A stretch of 64,000 nt of DNA, from NCBI GenBank assembly GCA_022702705.1, contig CM040428.1, forward strand, positions 54,925,198 to 54,989,197, in the 5' to 3' direction. The DNA comes from Papilionanthe hookeriana x Papilionanthe teres. Taxonomy: Eukaryota; Streptophyta; Magnoliopsida; Asparagales; Orchidaceae. The position numbers were made by a program, and so were the translations under genes. Positions 35,038 to 45,497 of this stretch are shown piece after piece. Under the pieces are notes generated by a model. The model saw only the letters and a program-made list of their open reading frames with translations, made no database searches and had not been told where the DNA came from. Position 1 is the first letter of the stretch. Each line of letters opens with the position of its first letter.

Positions 35038-35279
35038 CCCCTTAATAATATTATTATAACAAAGGCAACTACAACAAAAAAAAAGGGATAAATCTTAAAT
35101 TAATAATATTGATTGATGACGAGGCAGTGATAAGCATTGCTAAGCACAACTTAGCTATCAAGTTTGTAGTTATGATAATAAAAATTATCCTGACGAGGTT
35201 ATCTAATTCCAAAATAATTTATAAATTAAAATGAGTTCACACTATCTTACAAACTTATAAAACATTTCAATAAATAAAT

Positions 35280-35345
35280 GGAAATTTTACATACACGGCA
35301 CTCAATTTTTATGTATTTACATATCTCACCACTAAACTATATATG
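35280..35345. mobile_element. FB1 left arm
   Basis: GAAATTTTACATACACGGCA, CTCAATTTTTATGTATTTAC and ATATCTCACCACTAAACT. Confidence 0.55.
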
Positions 35346-35911
35346 TATATATATTTGTGTGTGTGAGCATGCTAGCGCGCCGCGCCATCATCGTAGGGGA
35401 CTTGTGAACCAAGAAAAAACATGTGGGGACTTTACAATGCATTTTCCTGTTGAATGAAACTTTGCAATAAATAAAAGAGTGTTTTTATCATAGGACTGAA
35501 GAAAGCAGCAATTAATAGGATTTCTGAATCCTCCCTTCTTGAAAGGAAGAACTTGACATTCTTTTCATTTCTGCAAGGACCAGGATGTTGGATCTAGTGA
35601 TAACATATAAAGAATTCTTGAATACCCACTTCTTAGTATTCCACACGCTCAGTCAGTACGAGCGCTTCTTGATCAGTGCAATGGGATGTGTCCATTTTTC
35701 TATCCCTTGACTCGAAATGGGAGGAGCGAGTAGGTTTGAAAGGAATCTTAGAGTGTATAGGATTGGGCCGGAAGAGTATCTTAATGCTTTCATTTTTCTT
35801 CCCATCAGATTGATTTCACAAAGACTTATCATAGTAAAGGAGATGAGAGAACAAGCACAATTGAAGAGCACAGTACAATGAAAAGTTGTATGCTGCGTTC
35901 GGGAAGAATAA
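35346..35911. other. unassigned region
   Basis: The better-than-average base composition at 35500-35800 hints at old coding or organelle-derived DNA, but no reading frame or family was recognised. Confidence 0.25.
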
Positions 35912-36090
35912 GGGTCTGTTTGGCGCATGCAGTTGCGCTACCCCAGAAAGCTGTTGTTGGGAAGCAGCTGCGGGAAAGTTGTCTGTCAGTTTGGTGCAGC
36001 TGTGTGAAAATAATTGTGGGACAGTTGTTTCTGAGAAAATGACCAATTTACCCCTATTGAGTAAAACTGTTTTAAAAAAAAGACTTTAAG
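35912..36090. mobile_element. Tourist-like (PIF/Harbinger) MITE fragment
   Basis: It starts GGGTCTGTTTGGCGCATGCA, the end type shared with copies at 38.4, 48.4 and 49.5 kb, and contains the CAGCTGCGGGAAAG and GTGCAGCTGTGTG motifs of that family. The right end is not recognisable. Confidence 0.5.
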
Positions 36091-36165
36091 CGTCACATTC
36101 TCGTAACTTTAAAAGCAAAAATTCATTTATAAACAGAACATAACGTGCTAAAAAATTTTTGTTTG

Positions 36166-36390
36166 AAATATTGGACATATACAATACATTCTCATGTATT
36201 TACATTTCATAACACATAAACTGCATTTTTTAGGATAATTTGCATAATATTTAAGAGAACTTACATAAGAATTGAGTTTTTTAATTGTAATAAAGTAAAT
36301 TGAAGTGTTAGATACATAAACATTTGGCTCATTTTATATGCAAATACATAAGAATCGATTATAATGGACTTAAGTAAACATATTGATCAT
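36166..36390. mobile_element. FB1 MITE (degenerate)
   Basis: GACATATACAATACATTCTC with ATGTATTTACATTTCATAAC on the left, and GTTAGATACATAAACATTTG with GCAAATACATAAGAATCG on the right. Confidence 0.5.
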
Positions 36391-36852
36391 TTTAGATGCG
36401 TTATGAAATAAATTCAACTGCTAGAGAATATTGCAGTTAATTGCTTCTAACAAAAAACTTTTAACATAACAATCTTCATGTGAATGCTAAATTCCTGATC
36501 ATGAATGCTAAATTCTGGTTCACTGTATTCAATGGATGTGAAGGAAGCTGTGGGATTAATTATGGATGACAAAGAGGCTATAAGTTGGTACCAGTTATGA
36601 ATTTTTAGATTGATTGTGAGGGTGAGAATTAAGGAGCTAAATTAGTTTTTGTCTCACTCCTTGAGTTGAGAATACATATTTAGAGTGATTTACATACATA
36701 CCACAGGAATTATTCGGAATAGAGTATGAAGAACAATGGAAGAAACAAAAAGAAGCAATGTAAACTTGTGCTGATCTAAGTTAAAAATAGTAGCAGCACT
36801 GAGCTTTCTTTGAATGCTATGGGCCACTCCTCATCTTATCATACGAGCACTG

Positions 36853-36909
36853 CAATCATAACTGGCAACATTACCAAGTGTCATAATTCAATCATAACTG
36901 GCAACATTA
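36853..36909. repeat. short direct repeat, 2 x 21 bp
   Basis: CAATCATAACTGGCAACATT followed by A occurs at 36853 and 36889 (period 36 bp). Confidence 0.85.
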
Positions 36910-36914
36910 TCACT

Positions 36915-37045
36915 GATTTTAGTATGCTTTCTTATGAATTTACATGTCTCACACCTAAACTTTCATATTTACATACATAGCACTTTGGTGTTGTATGCCT
37001 ATGCATGAAAGTATGTATTTCACCCTGAAAAGTGATGACAATGGA
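36915..37045. mobile_element. FB1 left half
   Basis: CTTATGAATTTACATGTCTC, ACACCTAAACTTTCATATTT, ACATACATAGCACTTTGGTG and AAAGTATGTATTTCACCC. Confidence 0.6.
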
Positions 37046-37179
37046 AAAAGCATCCATAACAATGGAAAATAAGGAGATAATGGGCAAACTGTCTAAGCCC
37101 AAATTTAGAATGAAAGAATCCCCTCATCACACTACTTATAAGAACTGAGAAATTAACCTCAAAGGTTCAAGCTTTAATC

Positions 37180-37660
37180 CAGTCAATGAAGTAATGAGGA
37201 AAGCCTAACCTTTCCAATCAGTAATAAAGGAAAGCCCAGTTAACTCTATCAAAAGCCTTCTTCAAGTCAATTTTAGAGCAGAATTTTCTCAAGGAGCTTT
37301 TAGAATTAAACCAAACAAAAACTAATCAACTAATATCACATTATCAGCAAAGTCATGCCCCTAAATCAAGGCAGCTTGGACTGAGTGAATCAAATTAGGA
37401 AGCAGGGGTTTTAAGTCTGTCGATCAAAAGCGTGGCAGTTACTTTACAAATAGTGTCACATAAAGAAATTGGTCTGAAATCATTGACGGACTAAGCATGT
37501 GAATTTTCAGGTATAAGCTGGGAGCAGAACCCCAGCAACAGAAAAAAAAAGCTCCAACAATTCTCGGGTAAGAGCAGCAAGGAACAAACCCAAACCAGAA
37601 AAGAATTCAACAAACATGGTTTTGATAACTCCATAATAGTGAATAGAAGAATTACACCAG
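37180..37660 (-). pseudogene. L1-clade LINE reverse transcriptase fragment
   Basis: The minus strand, read across frameshifts and stops, gives the order expected of a plant L1 reverse transcriptase. An ISLCDTICKV-like fingers motif comes first, then LIDRLK, SVQAALI, DFADNVILV and KIDLKKAFDRVNWAFLY (the first catalytic block, near 37285-37235). It is far too damaged to be active. Confidence 0.65.
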
Positions 37661-38079
37661 TTAATTGTAATAGTGTACTTATCTACTCATAATACATAAA
37701 GCAAACAGCTGGGCAACAATCATAAAGCAGACAAAACTTCCAGCAGTGAAACTGTAGCCCAGCAAGTAAATGAAAGAGGCTTTGGCAAGTAAATATTGAC
37801 ATGAAGGTTGACTTTCCAATTGAAGAGTAGATAAACACAAGCCACCCACCCTTTCCATACCACTTCCATTTCCTTAGGAATCAAGCCAATTATACACATC
37901 TTTCCCATTCAATATACTTCAAAAAAAAAAAAAACAATTACACATATTTTGTATGACAATCATCTAATATGTACCCAAATCTGAAGTCCTCGATATTAAT
38001 AGTAGCCTCTGAAAACTACAGCTGCCATTCTTACCCATAAGCGGGCAAAGCTTCCCCATTTCTTCTCTCCATTCTCTTC

Positions 38080-38087
38080 TATAAATA
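38080..38087 (+). promoter_or_regulatory. TATA box of the XTH gene
   Basis: TATAAATA lies 61-68 bp upstream of the start codon, followed by a CT-rich leader (CATTCCTCCCATCATCTTCC), as usual for plant genes of this type. Confidence 0.65.
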
Positions 38088-38147
38088 CATCATTCCTCCC
38101 ATCATCTTCCTCACTTCCAACACAGACAAAACTATAAACCCTTAGCA

Positions 38148-38426
38148 ATGGCCTCCTCTATTCCTCCCCTCTTTCTCCCCTTCCTCCCCCTTCTTATACT
38201 CTCCGTCTCCTTCGCTTTATCAGCCGGTAACTTCAACCAAGACGTCGATGTCACCTGGGGCGACGGCCGTGGAAAGACACTCAACAACGGCGAGCTCCTC
38301 ACTCTCTCACTTGATAAGACTTCTGGTTCTGGCTTCCAGTCTAAGAATGATTTTCTTTTCGGTAGGATTGATACGCAAATCAAGCTTGTTACAGGCAATT
38401 TTGTCGGCACTGTTACTGCTTCCTAT
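38148..38426 (+). pseudogene. XTH: xyloglucan endotransglucosylase/hydrolase, exon 1 only (truncated gene)
   Basis: XTHs (GH16) cut and rejoin xyloglucan chains in the cell wall. The exon encodes 93 residues. A secretion signal ends near residue 27. Then come NFNQDVDVTWGDGRGKTLNN, LLTLSLDKTSGSGFQSKN, FLFGRIDTQIKLVTGN and GTVTASY, all typical of the XTH N-terminal strands. It stops exactly where plant XTH genes have intron 1, with a GT donor at 38427. A GC-rich Tourist-like insertion begins within about 5-10 bp. Exons 2-3 with the catalytic HDEIDFEFLG segment are absent from the window. The open frame simply runs on into the insertion to 38483. The gene cannot encode an enzyme. Confidence 0.88.
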
Positions 38427-38431
38427 GTAAA

Positions 38432-38634
38432 AGAAGGTAGAAGGAGCGGGAAGAAAGGCGCGCGGGGGCAATTTCACATTTAACACAAGCGAAAGCTGAG
38501 GCCGCGAGGTCAATCCCGCGGCCCCCTTTTCGCCAGCTTCGAAGTCGTTCGGCTGCGAAGTCGCGCGCCAAACAAAAGCTTTTCGCGCTCCATCGCAGTG
38601 CCGCGGTAAAACAGCGGCGCCAAACAAAGCCTGA
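38432..38634. mobile_element. GC-rich Tourist-like MITE at the XTH splice donor
   Basis: It ends in GCGGCGCCAAACAAAGCC, the complement of GGCTTTGTTTGGCGC, an end type of this family (compare 35912). The internal CGAAGTCG and GCGCGCCAAAC motifs and high GC content contrast with the neighbourhood. The left end is not clearly matched, so the element may be truncated. Confidence 0.5.
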
Positions 38635-38639
38635 ATTAC

Positions 38640-39270
38640 TCCCAAAAAAGAATATATTGATTCCCTCCCAATTGATTGGATCGATGATTTACTTCATGAT
38701 TATCCAATGCTAACCTGCCACGGTTACAAAGGAAAGAGTCAAACTGTTGGTAAAATAATTGGAAGATGAAGAGTTCTGTCCGGAACAGATCAAATGAATC
38801 TTTCTTTGTTGATGGTGATAGGCCTCATGAATCTTCTGTTCTGGTGAGCTAATGCGTTGCTTAAGGAGATTGACTCTCAGAAATTACCTCCTAAATATTC
38901 ACCTAGGCCACGAGGACATCGAAGTCCTCTTAGGCCTTAACATAGCTTAACGCTGACATAAGTTTCATTATTGCTGTTATAAAATTCTGCAAGATTTCTT
39001 AAATAAGGTTATGTTAAATGAAACACTGTGTAACTATTGGAATTTACATCAAGTATATTACAGCATATGAAATTGCATAACAATAGCCACACTTCACATT
39101 TCTATCCAAACTCGAGCTTCGTCCAATCCAATCCACATTGAGCTCAGTTCAAGTTCGATCCAAACCAGGCTTAGCACGTCGACCAACTCATCAACTCTGA
39201 TCTGATTTCGATCAATCTTCGATTTCATTCACAGAAACAGTCTTCACGAAATCATCACATCATATAAAAA
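38640..39270. other. unassigned region after the truncated XTH
   Basis: No XTH exon 2 or 3 is recognisable on either strand, and no other gene is seen. Confidence 0.4.
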
Positions 39271-39272
39271 GG

Positions 39273-39482
39273 AAGATTTAGATACATGCCACTCAATCTT
39301 TATGTATTTAAATATCTAACGCCTGAACTTCAATTTCTACATACATGTCACTCTAGCATAAAAATGGTGTATTTCACTTTTTAATTTGATATGAACGATT
39401 TGGGAGGTATAAATATAATAATTAAAATTCATGTGCTAATATATGTAAATGCATAAGAAATGGGTGTTATGTATATAAATGC
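39273..39482. mobile_element. FB1 MITE, full length (~210 bp)
   Basis: The left end is GGAAGATTTAGATACATGCC and the right end GGTGTTATGTATATAAATGC followed by CCCC. The flanks ATATAAAAA and ATTAAAAAA match at 7 of 9 positions, a possible 9-bp target duplication. The inner GGTGTATTTCACTTTTTAAT is the conserved FB1 core motif. Confidence 0.7.
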
Positions 39483-39606
39483 CCCCATTAAAAAAATATA
39501 TATATCTAATCCAGAAGAAAAATATTACTTACATTGGAAGGCATGTCCGAACGACGATCAAAATGCGACTATGCCGCCGTGTATCGACCACGGTCAATAT
39601 TTGTGC

Positions 39607-42600
39607 CTAATCAAGTGTAATGTTACTCAACTCCAGATATGCGGTTTCACTCCCCTCCATCAACTTCCTCAGCCCAACTTTCAACTCTTCAACACCCTCA
39701 CCTAACACAGCACAGACTGGCAAAATAGAAACTCCATGAACCCTAATCTTCAATTCTTCATAAACCTCCTCGGCACCTCTCTCATCAATCTTATTCGCCA
39801 CAATCATCGACGGCCGCCTCGACAAACCCACCTTGTGGTTTTCGAGCTCCAAAACCAGATCTCTCAGTTGCTCCCATGGCATAACCCCCTTCGTTCCCTC
39901 CACTGCCAAGTCAACAACATAAACGAGAGCCTTGGTTCGCTCGATGTGTCGAAGGAAAGCATGGCCAAGCCCTCTATCCTCATGAGCTCCTCTCACAAGT
40001 CCGGGAATATCCGCCACCGAAACCGAGAAGAAATCATCATAGTTCAATCTCCCAATGTTCGGCCTCAGGGTAGTGAAAGCATAGTCGCCGACCGCCGGAT
40101 TCGCCCGCGAAATCGCACCAAGGAGAGTGCTTTTGCCGGCGTTCGGCATCCCGACGAGCCCGACATCAGCAATGCTCTTGAGCTCTAATATGAGGACTGA
40201 GTCTGAACCCAATGCGCCCGAAATTAATGAGAATAACTCTTCATCATCTAAGGTTTGAGTGGAAGATGAAGCATTGAGCTTCATGAGCCTTCGGTGGTGC
40301 TTCGGGTTTTTGTTAAGAGCAGCGTTGCCAAGCCCACCTTCGCCGCCCCGAGCGACTAATATGCGTTGCCCGGGTTGGGTTAACTCGGCGACAGAATATT
40401 GCACGGATTCATCACATCCGAAGTGCCATTCCTCGGCTTCCTCGGCTTTGTTGTCGGCTTTCCACCACTCATCATCATCATTATCAGTATCTTTCCACCA
40501 TTGATCCTTCTCCAGTTCTTCTGAAAATTTTTCAGAAGAGCAGTTATTACAGTGCTCCTCTTCAACCTTTTTCAATAAAGGTGAAGGTTTTAGCTTATTG
40601 AATCTTTGCTTATTTGTTTCCGCAGGAGATAAGGGATCTTCAGAAGTAACAGGAATTTCCCAAGGATCCATGGAAGCGATTGAATTATTGTTCACTAATA
40701 TAGGAAGAGCACCGCTGACTAAATGAATCACAGTGCCCACTGGAACCTGTGCGACCTGCTCAGAAGAAGCTGCTCTAAGAGAATGTACCTGATAGCTTGA
40801 AATTTAAACAGAAAGGAAATTTACATGCATGCCACACAATTCTTATGCATTCACATCTCTAAAACCAAAACTTTGATATTTACACTTATAACATCTTGAT
40901 GTCATAACTCTAAACATGAAAAGAGTATATTTTTTGGGGAAAATGAGCCCAAAGGGCAATACGTGAAACTACATCTTCAACCAATTATGCCATGGGTAAA
41001 TGCACTGAAAACGTGCATTTTACTTTTAAAAAGATAATAAAGGTGATATTTTTATATGATGTTAAAGATTTGTGTCGTCTTCTCGTTTGCATCTAAATAT
41101 GAATGTTTAGGTGTTAAGTAGCAGCAATTATAGATGCTCAAATAGGTCATTTAATGACAAAATTCATACCTTGTCCGATCCACGGGTCCCAATCATGTTT
41201 TTTGAAATTCCATTACCCCCCTTTTTGGCATTCTGCAAAATTAAGTTTACACATTGTTTAATCTATTATAAAATAAGTTGAGAGGAACTGTAAAGAAGCA
41301 AATAGAATAACAGGCAGATTTACATGAAAAATCCATGACAACAACAACAATAATAATATTATCCCACTAATTAGGGCCGGCTACATGAATCCTTTTTTCT
41401 ACAATGTGTTCTATTGTGTGTCATATTTTTATTTATTTTTAATAAGTTAAGTTAATTTTTTATAAAATATACCCAGGTCTTTTTAGGTCTACCTCTATCT
41501 TTTGTAACCTAAGTTGAATCTGAAATATTTACCATCCTATCAGAATCATCAGATGGTCAACGTTTAATGTGACCCAACCATCTAAGAGGATTCTCTCTAA
41601 TCTTGTCTGACATTGAAGCTACACCAGCCCTTTCACAAATATATTCATTTCACACTCCCTCTAACTGTAAATCCACTCCTCCACATAAGCATTCTCATCT
41701 CAGCAACACCTAACCTAGTTTTATGCTTCTATTTTGAAGTTGTCATTAACAAATCTCAAGTCCCGGATGCCAAAAAATTGAAGGAATGCGTTAGGTAGTC
41801 GATCACCAGCGCAAAAATCTTATCCAAAAAATCATGATAAATTTACATAAAAAATCCAAGATGAGCCAAAGTGGAGAAGAAAATTTACTATTCTCAAAGA
41901 AGTCTACAAACAATAGCACGTAAGGTTACTCTCGTCACGTAGGAAATCTTAGTTAAAATATCGCGTGTGTGTGTGCTCGCGCGCGTGTGTACAAAAAACA
42001 CTAATAAAATTGATTCCAAATATTGCACTGCAAACTTTTCAATCCAAGCCCAACAAAATTAGGATCACAAATACAAACAAAATCTTTACAGAAACAACAA
42101 GGACAAAAAGGAAAGTTAGCAATGTTAAACCTATAAGAATAAATCAAACTTACGAAATAATTGCATCAACACCTCCCTCCTCTCTTGTAATACATTTGTA
42201 TTATTCTTTGAAATGGCGAGCACCAAATGAAATTGTCAGGTTAGTGTGAGTGCACTCAAATTTGGACAGATGGAGGAAAGTCGAAACTATCAATCACTCG
42301 GCCACAGTTCGAATCCCACAATTCGTTTTGGAAAAAAATTATAGACAAAGAAATATATTTGATGCATACTACCTAATTCATATGTATTTACATATAATAC
42401 ATAAACTTTGCATTTTACATTTAATCAAATCTCTCATATCACCAAAAAAAAGTATCATTTTAACTTTTAAAAAGTGAAACAAACATTTTCATACATAGGT
42501 AAGATGGTATGTCTGTATAAATTGAAGTTTAGATGTTAGATATCTAAATACATAGATATGGAATGGAATGTATGTAGAACTTTTTAGATGAATTCACCCA

Positions 42601-43287
42601 CCAAGTGGTGTTGCAGATTACTGAAATCCCACAAAGCCGCTGAGCATTCCAAGTACACATCACCACCTCTTCCACCATTGCCACCTAATCCACGTGAAAG
42701 CGTTCATCATTAAGAAGAACAACTAATCATTCTCCTTAGAATAACATAAATATGATAACTCAGACCATAAACTCAAAATGAAACAGATCAATCTGAAAAA
42801 ATCACAGCAAACAAAAATTAACACATTAAACTCAAAGAAAACATTGATAAATTACCATCCGGTGTGCCGTGGCGGTCCGTTCGGCTTCTCCGGTAGCTCC
42901 AGCACCCATTTCCTCCTTCACCTCCTTTGGCCCAGACCCTAAAACGATCAACCATCCTCCTCTCCTACAATAACAGAGAAGTCAATCCAAATAAGTAAGA
43001 AGAATAACATCTCCACCTCCATTAATCTTCTTTACTGCAACCACCATTGCTCTAACTCGACCAAAGATTAAAAGAAATAAAAAAGAAACAGAGAAAACAG
43101 CAAAAACTAAGGAAAGAACTTTACAGAAACAATTGAATCTTTAGAAGGATACCTGCAAAGGAGTCGCCTTTCCCTTCTTCTTCGCAGGCGAATCTGAGTA
43201 AGAAAGCACAGTAAATAACCAAAAAGGCTCATTTTTTGTCCTGAGAGCTCCATGCGCATGGGTGAGAACCCCGCGTCGCCACCACAT
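39607..43287 (-). CDS. OBGM: Obg-family GTPase (ObgM-like, probably mitochondrial), complete, 5 exons, 523 aa
   Basis: Obg GTPases assist assembly of the large subunit of bacterial-type ribosomes; the plant ObgM form is targeted to mitochondria. Exons: 43287-43153, 42964-42856, 42684-42602, 41232-41170, 40788-39607 (GT-AG introns, 1572 nt in frame). A basic N-terminus (MWWRRGVLTHAHGALRTKN) fits a transit peptide. The glycine-rich Obg fold follows: FRVWAKGGEGGNGC, GGNGGRGGDVYLECSAALWD, NGISKNMIGTRGSD. At about residues 206-261 there is an acidic, tryptophan-rich insertion, then ILVARGGEGGLGNAAL. The G domain has a P-loop GMPNAGKST (343-351), switch II DIPGL (390-394) and NKID (462-465). All catalytic motifs are intact. 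Intron 3 carries a LINE, a SINE-like piece and an FB1 element; intron 4 carries another FB1. Confidence 0.93.
40818..41120. mobile_element. FB1 MITE in Obg intron 4
   Basis: The left end is GGAAATTTACATGCATGCCA with ACACAATTCTTATGCATTC. The right half shows AGGTGATATTTTTATATGAT and ATGAATGTTTAGGTGTTAAG. A short insert separates the halves (about 40935-41010). Confidence 0.65.
41337..41840 (-). mobile_element. RTE LINE insertion with inverted 5' part, in Obg intron 3
   Basis: The left part (41337-41745) is the 3' end of an RTE LINE on the minus strand, matching 11656-12040, with the (AAC/AAT)n tail and GGGCCGGCTACATGAATCC. The right part (41757-41840) matches the extreme 5' region of the same family (CAAGTCCCGGATG, GCGTTAGGTAGTCGAT) but on the opposite strand. 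The flanks ATTTACATGAAAAATCCA (41319-41336) and ATTTACATAAAAAATCCA (41841-41858) form an 18-bp target duplication with one mismatch. It is therefore a single insertion. Confidence 0.85.
42225..42335 (+). other. possible SINE fragment in Obg intron 3
   Basis: A good B-box (CAGTTCGAATCCCAC, near 42306) follows GGTTAGTGTGAGTGCACTC, which is only weakly A-box-like. This is weak evidence. Confidence 0.3.
42356..42582. mobile_element. FB1 MITE, full length, ending ~20 bp from an Obg splice donor
   Basis: Left arm GATGCATACTACCTAATTCA with ATGTATTTACATATAATAC; core AAGTGAAACAAACATTTTCA; right arm GAAGTTTAGATGTTAGATAT and GGAATGGAATGTATGTAGA. The donor of Obg exon 3 is at 42601. Confidence 0.7.
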
Positions 43288-43646
43288 CGCTCACTAAATT
43301 CCTAAAGCTTGAATGGAGAGATGAATGGCATCAAATTTTGATGAAAATATCAAATTAAGCTCCTTTTTTATTAAAAGATCGATATTTTATAAACAAAATG
43401 AGTTTCTTACCAATTTCTTGTGTTAGATATCAATTACTTAGAAACTGATGAAGAAGAAGCGCGGATGTCGACGCCGATAATCCACGGCGGAGGGAGGAAA
43501 TTGAAAACGTAGAGATACCCTCATGGTAGGAATAGGGTTCCACCACAAGAGGCGCGGCCACCGGCTCAGGTGGGCGCAAGGTTTCTCTTTGGTTTTGGGC
43601 TTTTTTTTTTTTTGTGTGTAAAAAAAATGTGATGGACTATAAAGAA

Positions 43647-44207
43647 TAGGGCTGGCAATTTGGCTCGTTGTTCGCGAACAGCTCGTATTTGGCTCGTTAA
43701 GTAGCTCGAAATGTTAACGAGCCGAACGCGAACAACTTAACGAATGAGCCGAACACGAACAAATTTTTAAGCTCGAAATGTTAACGAGCCGAACGCGAAC
43801 AACTGTTTGTTCGCTCGTGTTCGGCTCGAATTGACTCGAAATAAAAAAATAATCATATAATTATTTATATAATAATTTATTATATATATTAATATATTAT
43901 ATATATTTATGTTTAAGTTTAAATCATAACTCGTTGTGTGGTAGCGTGGTTATGCTTCTTGTTTCCATTCATTTAGTCCAGTGTTCGAATCCGTGTTGAA
44001 CATATATTTTTCCAATTAATTTTAACGAGCCGATTTCGAGCCGAACACGAGCCGAACACGAACAAGAATATTTAATTCGAGCCGAACACGAACACACCTT
44101 TCACGAGCCATTTCGAACACGAGCCGATTTCGAGCCGAGCTAATTTCGAACGAGCCGAACAAGAGCCAAGTCTGAGCTCGCTCAAGCTCGGCTCGTTTAC
44201 AGCCCTA
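43647..44207. mobile_element. hAT-type MITE, copy H9 (561 bp), with perfect 8-bp target duplication
   Basis: Starts TAGGGCTGGCAATTTGGCTC and ends GCTCGTTTACAGCCCTA. It is flanked by ATAAAGAA at 43639-43646 and 44208-44215. The TIR form and the 8-bp duplication fit the hAT superfamily. Long arms are made of CGAGCCGAACACGAAC-type motifs. The core holds a tRNA-like box pair (see next entry). No transposase is present. Confidence 0.88.
43936..43992 (+). other. tRNA-like pol III box pair inside hAT MITE H9
   Basis: TGTGGTAGCGTGG (A-box-like, 43936) and GTGTTCGAATCC (B-box-like, 43981) are about 45 nt apart. It could be a SINE head trapped in the MITE or a captured tRNA fragment. Confidence 0.45.
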
Positions 44208-44215
44208 ATAAAGAA

Positions 44216-45225
44216 CATATCATTCTATTAGTATGAATTTGTGTTCGAATTTAAATTTATGTTGTGAGATATATCTCTCGAATGAGCATCATAGAAATCT
44301 TGATACATAAAAGGTAAAAAGAAATAACACAGATAGATTTGTCTTGTATAGACGAACTGGATATCATTGGGCTCTTTGATCTTTTTTATATATCAGTTAT
44401 ATTGAAAATTGGAGATTGCTGTTCCTAAATGAGAAAAGTCGAGATAATAGCAACATTTTTACATGTTATTGACTCTATTTATAATAGAATGATGGATCAA
44501 GTCTAAAATTATATGATTATCCATACTTTAGTGAGGGAGTTATGGGTTACTATAATCATTTTATTAATATCTTGTTTTAATATGAGAGTTATAGATTTAT
44601 ATGATGAATTTTAAACTCATGAGAAGTTGTAGGTCATTATAGTGCCTTTTATATGACTAACTTTTTGTACATTTTCACCATCTATCTTTTTATCTGGACC
44701 ATTAAATTATCTCTAGATACGTGAAGACCACTTTTTTGTGTAGAATATGCATCTAATATTTAAATTTTACTTTGTACATTATACCCATCAAATCTTCGTA
44801 TCTCATCAGGACAAATTTGAAGTCTGAAATCGAACTCCACAAACCTTTGAATTAATCATCCCAAATTCATTTAGGAACTGAAAGAAGAACCCAATCAAAA
44901 TCAAGCCTCCTCATAGCCTCTAACATAGCTTTCGATCAACTCCCTCAAGCCGAGCTATCCTTTGATCAAAGTCATATAAAGACCTGATTTGAGCTCAAAT
45001 TGGACTGCGGGGAAGTCTTCTCTAGATGTACGTGAAGTATGCTCTCTTTGGAGATTACTTGGATAAAAAACTATGATATTTATCAAAAATAGATTTTTAA
45101 TATAATTATAATTCTTATAATTATTTTGCTTATTTACATCTATATTATCAGTATTTGTGCTATTTATATTATTATCCAAAAATAAATAAATAAACTTAGG
45201 GTACAATCAAGTTTATATCAAATAT
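44216..45225. other. intergenic, nothing recognised
   Basis: AT-rich, short open frames only, no repeat family seen. Confidence 0.35.
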
Positions 45226-45229
45226 TTTA

Positions 45230-45350
45230 ATAAATAATGATATTTTTGATGTGATACCAAAGATTTAAAGGTGTAAATGTAAAAGAATGAAGTTCAGAGG
45301 CTAGATATGTAAATATATGGGAATTAAGTGGTGTGTATGTAAATGCCTAA
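45230..45350. mobile_element. FB1 right half
   Basis: GATATTTTTGATGTGATACC, GGCTAGATATGTAAATATAT and GGTGTGTATGTAAATGCC. Confidence 0.6.
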
Positions 45351-45497
45351 AATAAAAATATTGAAAAAAAAAACAATTGTATCAATTCCCAATAATAAAG
45401 TTAAGAATCTTAAAAAAATAATAAATAAATCAATAAATGAAAGTGACAATGGAAAATTTACATACACATCACACAGCTAATATATATTTATAAAAAC

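Noticed and set aside
35500..35800. Possible organelle-derived segment
   Set aside because: Composition differs from the flanks, but I could not match any specific chloroplast or mitochondrial gene from memory, so no call is made.
39736..40504. Plus-strand frames of 150 and 81 codons
   Set aside because: They are antisense shadows of the large Obg exon, which has full protein-family support.
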